A stretch of DNA of 64,000 nucleotides. Source: Echinococcus granulosus. Taxonomy: Eukaryota > Platyhelminthes > Cestoda > Cyclophyllidea > Taeniidae. Of the stretch, positions 57,901 through 64,000 are shown piece after piece. Under the pieces are notes generated by a model. It was not told where the DNA came from and did not search any database. It worked only from the letters and a program-made list of their open reading frames with translations. How positions within the stretch are numbered: position 1 is the first letter of the stretch; each line of letters begins with the position of its first letter. The stretch is taken from the NCBI RefSeq assembly GCF_000524195.1, contig NW_020170419.1, positions 481,533 through 545,532 on the forward strand. Reading direction: 5' to 3'. The position numbers and the translations under genes were made by a program.

Positions 57901-58932
57901 AAACAAAAATTAAAGCAAAACGAGTTACAGCCATTTCTCAAGGACATCTTATGCAGTTAAAAAACAGAAGAAAATCAACTACTGAATTAGTGCATAAATT
58001 TGTTGGGCTAAATGGAAGTTTTTCAAACCCTCTTTTTATCACTGAACAAGAGGGAGGGGGATGATTGGCATGAGAGAGGCGTTTAAAGTGACTTTGTCTC
58101 AGGGTTGGGAAACTGGGAGAGAGGGAAGGAGAGGGCGGAGGCAGAAGAAAGGAGGCCCATTACCTAGGTGGGTAAAAAGTCATACTAGCAGCGGATGACC
58201 TCTCAATCCTCAATTGTTGTGATACCGCATCTCTCACCTCCCTCCTTCTCATTGGTCAGTTGGATCGCTGGGAGCTGTCAGATTTTGAGTTGGGATATCC
58301 TGTAAGGGGAGAACTTTCTTCCCACCTTAAAGTGTTTTGTAGGTTGGTAGTGGGGTGGAGGGAAGGGAATGTCTCAGCTTATCTACCCTCAAGAGGTACC
58401 GTGAGGAGTAGATACCACCTCTGTGGTAGTCTCTGGATGGCGCAGAGAAGAACTGCGTCTCCGTGCCCAGTCAAATAGCGATAAGGTCAGTAAGTGGCCA
58501 CCCATTTGATGTGAGGTGAGTCGGGCCTGATACATGCCCTCCCACCAGTTAGCCTGTCACTGAGTTTTTCACTACCTCCACTGCGTAGACACTGATTTTT
58601 CTTGAAGGCTAAAGCAAGAAGGAGGCAGTTTAGAGGACATCTCTATCAGACCTTCACATCTGCCTAGTTAAGCTTTTCTGACCCATTTTTTTCTGTTTAT
58701 TTTTTTAACTCGTCCACCCTCTGCCCTACAAGTGAATTGTCAACTAACACATCCCCTGACACCTGCCATAAAGCATTCCGGACTGTTTACGTTTATAAAT
58801 GACAAAAATTTTCGACCGTATGTCTCTCCTACTCTTGACATTTGTGGCAAGGCTAATCCTCTGTACCCACCCTCGTGTTTCCCCTTTCTCCTTTTAATTT
58901 TTTGCCCCCTCCAAAGTCCCAGTTTTTCGCAG
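54987..58932. other. Gene-poor region between proton channel and CCDC146-like gene
   Basis: About 4 kb with many A/T and G/C runs. Isolated exon-like segments on the + strand include 57067-57113 (acceptor GTGCCGACAG, donor CATGTG|GTAATT) and 58261-58302 (acceptor TTGGTCAG, donor GATATCCT|GTAAGG). They could belong to the gene ending at 59093, but phases could not be reconciled, so they are not called. A YY1-like CAAGATGGTGCCGC lies at 55683-55696. Confidence 0.4.
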
Positions 58933-59093
58933 TCCAGCTACCCATGCTTTCCCGTCCAACAAAAAATGAGGTGGCAAAACTACCCCATGCATGTTTGGAG
59001 GTCGCCAAAAGCCTCGGATATGGTGAATTTGCGCAGTCTCTATATCAACTTTACCTTCAGCTACCACCGATGCCTCCTCGGCAAGTTTTGTGA
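58933..59093 (+). CDS. Terminal exon of an unidentified gene
   Basis: Acceptor TTTTTCGCAG at 58932, then an open frame beginning in phase 1 and ending with TGA at 59091-59093, followed 70 bases later by AATAAA (59163-59168). The peptide includes PTKNEVAKLPHACLEVAKSL and YGEFAQSLYQLYLQLPPMPP, an amphipathic helical pattern with good codon use, reminiscent of helical-repeat C-termini. I do not recognise the family. Upstream exons were not established. One option, an exon at about 58730-58848 with a GC donor (TTTGTG|GCAAGG), is in phase but unproven. It lies 0.9 kb before the CCDC146-like start on the same strand. Confidence 0.45.
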
Positions 59094-60012
59094 CCTACCG
59101 AGTGTGTGACTTTTTTGGAGGGGAGGTTATGCTTCCTTGCCTTTAAAGGACAAAAAAGAAAAAATAAAACCGATTTACTAGTTCTGGTTGCTTCGAAGGT
59201 CACCACTTTTTTGCCCTACAGTTGGGGGCCCTTTTTTGTTCCTCAGTGAGTGAAAGATTTGTGGGTGAAGAATACCTTTTAAAGGCACACTACACACTCA
59301 CGGACATGGGAGAGGAAGGAAATGAAGGAGGGAGTTATTAGCCTCGATTTCTGTGAGGAAAGTCATAGGAATAACCTCTGGTGTACATTTGTTCACACTT
59401 TCACATCACATGGACTTCAGGCAGAGTCAAAAAGGGGAGAAACTCACAGATTGCCCTGCCAAACCGGGTGTGGTCTGATTCACCTGCATGACTTTTCTGG
59501 CTGTTTTATCACTCATGTCCTTTGGTACTGAGTATTTTGTCAGTCTAGAGGAAGTCTAGGCTACTCTCCACCTCCATTCCTCCCCTCTCGCAAGAAATCG
59601 TATCACAGAGCCGTCGTCTAAAGGTATAATTTGTTTCCCCTCTCTTTGAATCAGGGGTTTCAGCTTCGCCCAAAGTAACTGCACTTTACAGTCAATCAGC
59701 CTCCGCTGAAGACCCTAAAGGTGACCTTAAAGAAAGGAAAACAAAGAAAGGTGTAATGGAAACTTTCCTATTTGACAGGCCTGCGTATTTTTTGTGTATA
59801 AACTTTTCTGCCAACCTAATCAACCGCCTGAATGGTGAAGGTCACGTCACATCATCTGTATTTCAAATGGGTCAATACGTCAGGAGGCTAGAGCTGTGAC
59901 ACGTGGTTAGCACACAAACACGTGCACCCTTACCTGACACAAGTAGTCGTGGGGGGAAGAGAAAAAGAAAAGGAGGGAGAGGAAGAAAAAAACCCAACAA
60001 GGAAGTGGTGCA
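59094..60012. other. Spacer 5' of the CCDC146-like gene
   Basis: Contains the AATAAA at 59163-59168 belonging to the preceding terminal exon. No other gene is supported. The last 60 bases before 60013 are purine-rich (GGGAGAGGAAG-like), probably 5' UTR. Confidence 0.45.
59163..59168 (+). promoter_or_regulatory. Polyadenylation signal AATAAA of the unidentified gene
   Basis: Canonical hexamer 70 bases past the TGA of the 58933-59093 exon, supporting that exon as a real 3' end. Confidence 0.5.
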
Positions 60013-62747
60013 ATGTCGGCATTCTTTGATTATGACGAAGTGACGCCCTTTCTCATCGCCAATCCACCCGATGAGGAGAATATTGCGAAGATGGACACCC
60101 AACTGGATGTGAACAATGGAATTGCCTTACAGACTATAGATAAACTGTGTTTGGAGGGCAAAATTACCGCCACCGAGACAGCCATGTACAAAGCCCGCTA
60201 CATTAAACTTCATGACGCCCTTAAAAGGTAGGTGGGGTGAAGTTTTTATTTCTCCTTGCCAAAAATTGACGGCAATTTTAATGCCACCTAGTCCTGTCAG
60301 ATGCGGAGATTCGGTGGTCTGGTAATTCGCTTCCCAAAATTGACGATCTTATTGACAGGCCTGTGGGTGTAAGTATCTCGACTTCATCAAATGTGGTGGG
60401 TGTGGTGTAAATCCCTTCAAATTCGTTTTAGCCGCCTTGATCTTTTATTAGAGTAGGAGGAGGAGGAGGAGGGGGTAGGCGGTGAGGGGAAGAAAAATAG
60501 ACAATTTGTTTAGGAAAGGAAGGAAAGAATAGATTGTCTTGGTGTTGTTTACTTCCACCCCCCCCCCCGGCAGAGTTGCTGTGCTTTCCTCTCCAATGAA
60601 CGAGGCAAAAGAAAGTTGAGGAGGGGAGTGAAGTGCGATGGGGGTGTGTAAATGTGGAGTTAGGGGAGGGGCGGAGCGATAAAATTGTGTCAGACTGCTT
60701 GTTAACCACCCTCCATATTCATGCATAAATTGGCTTGTCTTTCATCATGACAGACAAGAGGGAGGAGGGGAGGTGGAGAGGTATGTGTGCAGAAAATACC
60801 TCATGATGTATAAGCTCGAATTTCTTATCAGAGAAACATTTTGACTTCCAATTTTCAAGATAAGGCTCTAAGTTTTTTTTATTTGAGGCAACTCAAAATG
60901 GATTAGAAAGATATCAAGGAAAAAAGCCCTCTCAGTGGCTATTTTGAATAGGCGGTGGAGGTGGGGAGAGGCGGCCGAGGACGAGGGGAAATTTAGACTA
61001 ACCCAGGATTTCACAACAGTTGATCTGATAGGACTGACCTCGGACCTGACCTTTGAAGCACGCAAGTAGCAAACCAAATTAAGGCGACATCTAGTTGTCA
61101 GACCTCCTCAATCGGCCATGTGCCTTATATAATGGGAATGAGGGGAGGGACGGGAGAAGGAAAAAGGGCAAAAAGGATGATGGGAAACGGCGGGGCGGTT
61201 ATTAAAAAGGGCGGGATAGGTAAATACTAAGACCAAAATACAACGCCGCAATGTCGATCCACAAGAAAAAGGAGAACTGAGAGGGAAAAATTAGGGGAAA
61301 ATAACACAGAGATCAAGAGAAGCCCAAATTATTTGTTGTTTGGGAAAGGAGAAGCCTCATCAAGATATTCACCCTTGTTCTGGTGGCGTTTGTCCTACTC
61401 CTCCACAAGTTCACGTTTTAGATGGTGTTGAGTTTACTCTCTTTTCTTCTCCCTCACTGCTACGATCTCTAGAAAGGCGGGGAAGAAGGCGGAAAAGAGG
61501 GAGGAGTAGTGTTCAATTAAAAAGTTTGACAGAAGTAGAAAAAACCGCAAATTTTCACGTCCTTTTTTGTTTTCCTGCACCAGCAAAACACCTCCCCTTT
61601 TTAACCTTACATTTCAATCCTACCTGTCCAGTTGTCTGATGCCATGGCGGGAGGGTTACTAAGCGAATGGGTGGAGAAGGTTGGGGGTGGACTGGAGGTG
61701 GGCACTATTCTCCCAACTTACCCCTCGCGGCATATACTTATCCATTGGCAAGAGTGAAGGGTGATGCAGTCCGTCACCACCTCTTTCCTGATTGTGATAG
61801 CACTTCTTCCCCGAGTTAATCTATCAGCCTAACATTTTTTTACAATTTTCAGATCACGAGAGAGTGAGCATAAACTTCACATCCTAATGAAGTACTGCCA
61901 CACCGAATTGGATCGTCAGGAGATGGAATTATCGAAGGCGGAACAATTTCCTGAGAACGCAGTCACCGAACCATTGATGCTGCGTGCACAGATAATTAAT
62001 ACGTATAACTGTGCCATGGAGACCGAGGAGCGTGTAGAGACGCTCTCTTACGAAGAGGCACTGCTGAGGGAGGAGAGGAAACTCCTTAAGCGCGACTTCT
62101 CCCGCTTTCCCATGTCCGAGGTGGGTTGAGGTGGGGGGGGGGGGGGGTGGGTATGACAGCAGATTCTGACATCAGCGTTTCTAAAATTTTGCACACCAGC
62201 TCTTCTCAAACAAAATTCACTCCTTTTAAAGTGGTTATTACTTTTCTCCTTTATAGTTGGAGGCTCTTGGAGAAGACATCGACATCTTTGCTGTAAGTTG
62301 CCCTTGAATGAAATAACTGAAAACCACAAGTCGCAAAAAAAATAGAACAATTAGACAAAAAAATTGAAGCTGAAAACTGAGAGATTTTATTTAGAACAAT
62401 CGGTCTACATTATTACATGCCCAATTTAGTGCTCCAATTTGGTGAAGGTTGCGTGTCACATATATGTGACACATGTAGAGGAGCCTATAATAGGGTGCAA
62501 ATTTTAATTAAAAACCGCTTTTTTAGACAGCAAGAAAGCATTTTGATTTGTTAATTTTTTACGTTTTTAGGAAATGGAGAGACGATTTAAATCGCTGCAA
62601 ACACAATACCAGGAGACCTTCATGGAGATCGACATGTTGCGACTGGAAAACAAACGAAGTCGTGAACAACTGCGAGTCTCCAAAGACTTCCTTGATGACA
62701 TTCGTTTGGAGCATACAGAGTCACAGCTGCGATTAAATCGAGTCAAA
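60013..62747 (+). CDS. CCDC146: Coiled-coil domain-containing protein 146-like, N-terminal part; continues past the window
   Basis: Exons: 60013-60227, 61853-62120, 62257-62292, 62571-62747, in phase, covering the first 232 residues; a donor AAA|GTGAGT after 62747 shows that the gene goes on. CCDC146 is a long centriolar and microtubule-associated coiled-coil protein needed for the mammalian sperm flagellum. The start ATG opens the motif IDKLCLEGKITATETAMYKA, which aligns with the human segment around LDELFSAGKIAGTRVAELKA; ARYIKLHDALKRSRESEHKL and ELSKAEQFPENAVTEP match the following human part with the same spacing. From about residue 70 on, composition is Glu/Leu/Arg-rich with heptad character. 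The third exon is only 36 nt. The first intron is 1.6 kb. Other flagellar coiled-coil proteins are the alternative, but the N-terminal match is specific. Confidence 0.72.
62133..62147 (+). repeat. 15-nt poly-G run in a CCDC146-like intron
   Basis: Fifteen consecutive G, starting 12 bases after the donor at 62121. The flanking sequence is also G-rich (GTGGGTTGAGGTG), so a G-quadruplex next to the 5' splice site is possible. Confidence 0.8.
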
Positions 62748-64000
62748 GTGAGTAAAAAACGCCCCAGGCCCATTTTAAAGGCCTCTTCTCCCCTCCACAC
62801 TTCCTCGCCTCAATCTTGATGGCCTCCTGACAAATAGAGCTTGTCACTGCGTTAAAATTATTCTCTCCAGGTGATAAAGGTAATTTAGGAGCAAAAATAT
62901 TTTATTTCTGTGGAAATGAAAACAAACTGCACGCTTTTTACTACACCCTCCACAAACAAAGCGGCGAAGTCCCTCGGTTTGTACACGGGCGTGTGTACGT
63001 CCGAGGTGCGAGGAGGGGGAAGAGTTTGGCCGTTCGTTCAAAAAAAACAAAAAACCGCCAACCGTTCGGATCCAAAAATAAAACATCTCGGAGAGAGGGA
63101 GCTACTTCTTAGAGCTGCATTTCCATCTACTTTCTTTTTTTTGGGTCTTCCAAAATAGGTGACCACTTGGATTTGTGCTTTTTCCTTCGTCTCCTGTAGG
63201 CAAAAGGGAAGACGTTTAAGCATGTTTTAAATCACTTAGCTGCTTTCCTTTTTAAGCAATGGTTTTAAAAACATTAAAAGGTAAGGATCCTTAAGTAAGA
63301 TAGCTCTAAAAAGTTGGAATACACTTTATTTGCTTTTAACAAAAGCCAAGAGGAGACCACTCCTTTTTAGAATTTGATTGGATAAAAGTCAGGTGTTTTA
63401 AGGGAGAGGGAGAGAATACCGAGAAGTAGGGATTGGGATGGAATTTTGCAGTTTTCATACGACTAATTTGGATGAATAAGTAGGGGTTTGGAAAAGGCAA
63501 AGGCGGATCAATGTCATTAGGGTCACGCCTCCCCCACCACTTCTACCCACTCCCTCACCCCCTTTCCTGGTAGATCTATTTTTCTTACCTCTTCTGTATT
63601 AGCAAAGCTGCAGTTACCAGCTTTGGTTGATCTTTTTAAGATGTTAGCCCTCCTTCCAAGGAAGTGCAAGTTTGCTACTTCCATCCTTGTTTATGGGAGG
63701 ACAAGGGAGAGGGAGGGTAAAACTTTTATCGCCATTGGGGTGAAGAGGGTCGGGGGAAGTATAATTTCATCCTAGTGCTTGTTCTACATCCCATGTCGAT
63801 TTGCCTTGTTTACTAGCCAGAAAGAGGTTCCATTAGCACTCAGAGGAACATCGACGGAGGGTGGGGCCGAGACAGTAGTTTGGCGCATTTCATCAGATTC
63901 CACACCTTCCTGTTGTGCACTCACACCCTCATAAGTCAGTTTTATAGTGAAAACGTGTAAGAGGTCATAAGCGCTTCATGACTTTGGTATTTCTAACAAT
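62748..64000. other. Probable intron of the CCDC146-like gene up to the window edge
   Basis: Starts with the donor GTGAGT and shows no further exon that extends the coiled coil in phase. Short frames on both strands (for example 62910-63158) have no family similarity. The gene's remaining exons are expected beyond 64000. Confidence 0.5.

Noticed and set aside
58875..59109. Extended frames upstream of the 58933 acceptor
   Set aside because: The sequence 5' of 58933 is a polypyrimidine tract; the codons before it are best read as intron.
1..64000. Transposase, reverse transcriptase, rRNA genes, intact tRNAs, CRISPR arrays or prokaryotic operons
   Set aside because: None was recognised on either strand; the window is ordinary animal chromosomal DNA apart from the items listed.

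Overview
This window is eukaryotic nuclear DNA. It holds multi-exon protein-coding genes with GT-AG introns and phase-consistent joins, canonical AATAAA signals and large gene-poor spacers. The protein families are animal: serotonin transporter, lysophosphatidic acid phosphatase, DAP5, ciliary proteins and a voltage-gated proton channel. Very short introns (36-48 nt) beside kilobase introns, moderate GC and frequent poly-G/poly-C runs suggest a parasitic flatworm, perhaps a tapeworm. That placement is an inference; no species-diagnostic sequence was recognised. All exon models come from reading splice sites, phase and protein similarity by eye.

Layout. 1-5.4 kb, + strand: a complete 13-exon serotonin transporter (SLC6A4/SERT-like, 666 aa). 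9.1-18.4 kb, +: a nine-exon lysophosphatidic acid phosphatase (ACP6-like), lacking only its extreme 5' end. 20.2-32.2 kb, +: a 13-exon eIF4G2/DAP5/p97 gene with MIF4G, MA3 and W2 domains, again missing only the first exon(s). 33.8-35.3 kb, +: a speculative three-exon small gene of unknown family. 37.6-38.8 kb, -: an intronless DRC9/IQCG-like axonemal gene. 43.1-54.7 kb, - (perhaps from 54.99 kb): an eight-exon voltage-gated proton channel (HVCN1/Hv1-like). 58.9-59.1 kb, +: a convincing terminal exon of an unidentified gene. 60.0 kb to beyond the window, +: the 5' half of a CCDC146-like gene.

The most unusual object is the Hv1-like channel. All four transmembrane segments and the C-terminal coiled coil can be assembled. 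The S1-S2 extracellular loop, about ten residues in human Hv1, is expanded here to about 135 residues with ten cysteines. The S2 acidic residue corresponding to human E153 is glutamine, and the first S4 gating arginine (human R205) is leucine. One intron is GC-AG.

DRC9, Hv1 and CCDC146 all act in sperm flagella in other animals and lie consecutively in 25 kb. This may be a sperm-gene neighbourhood, although ordinary gene order could produce the same picture.
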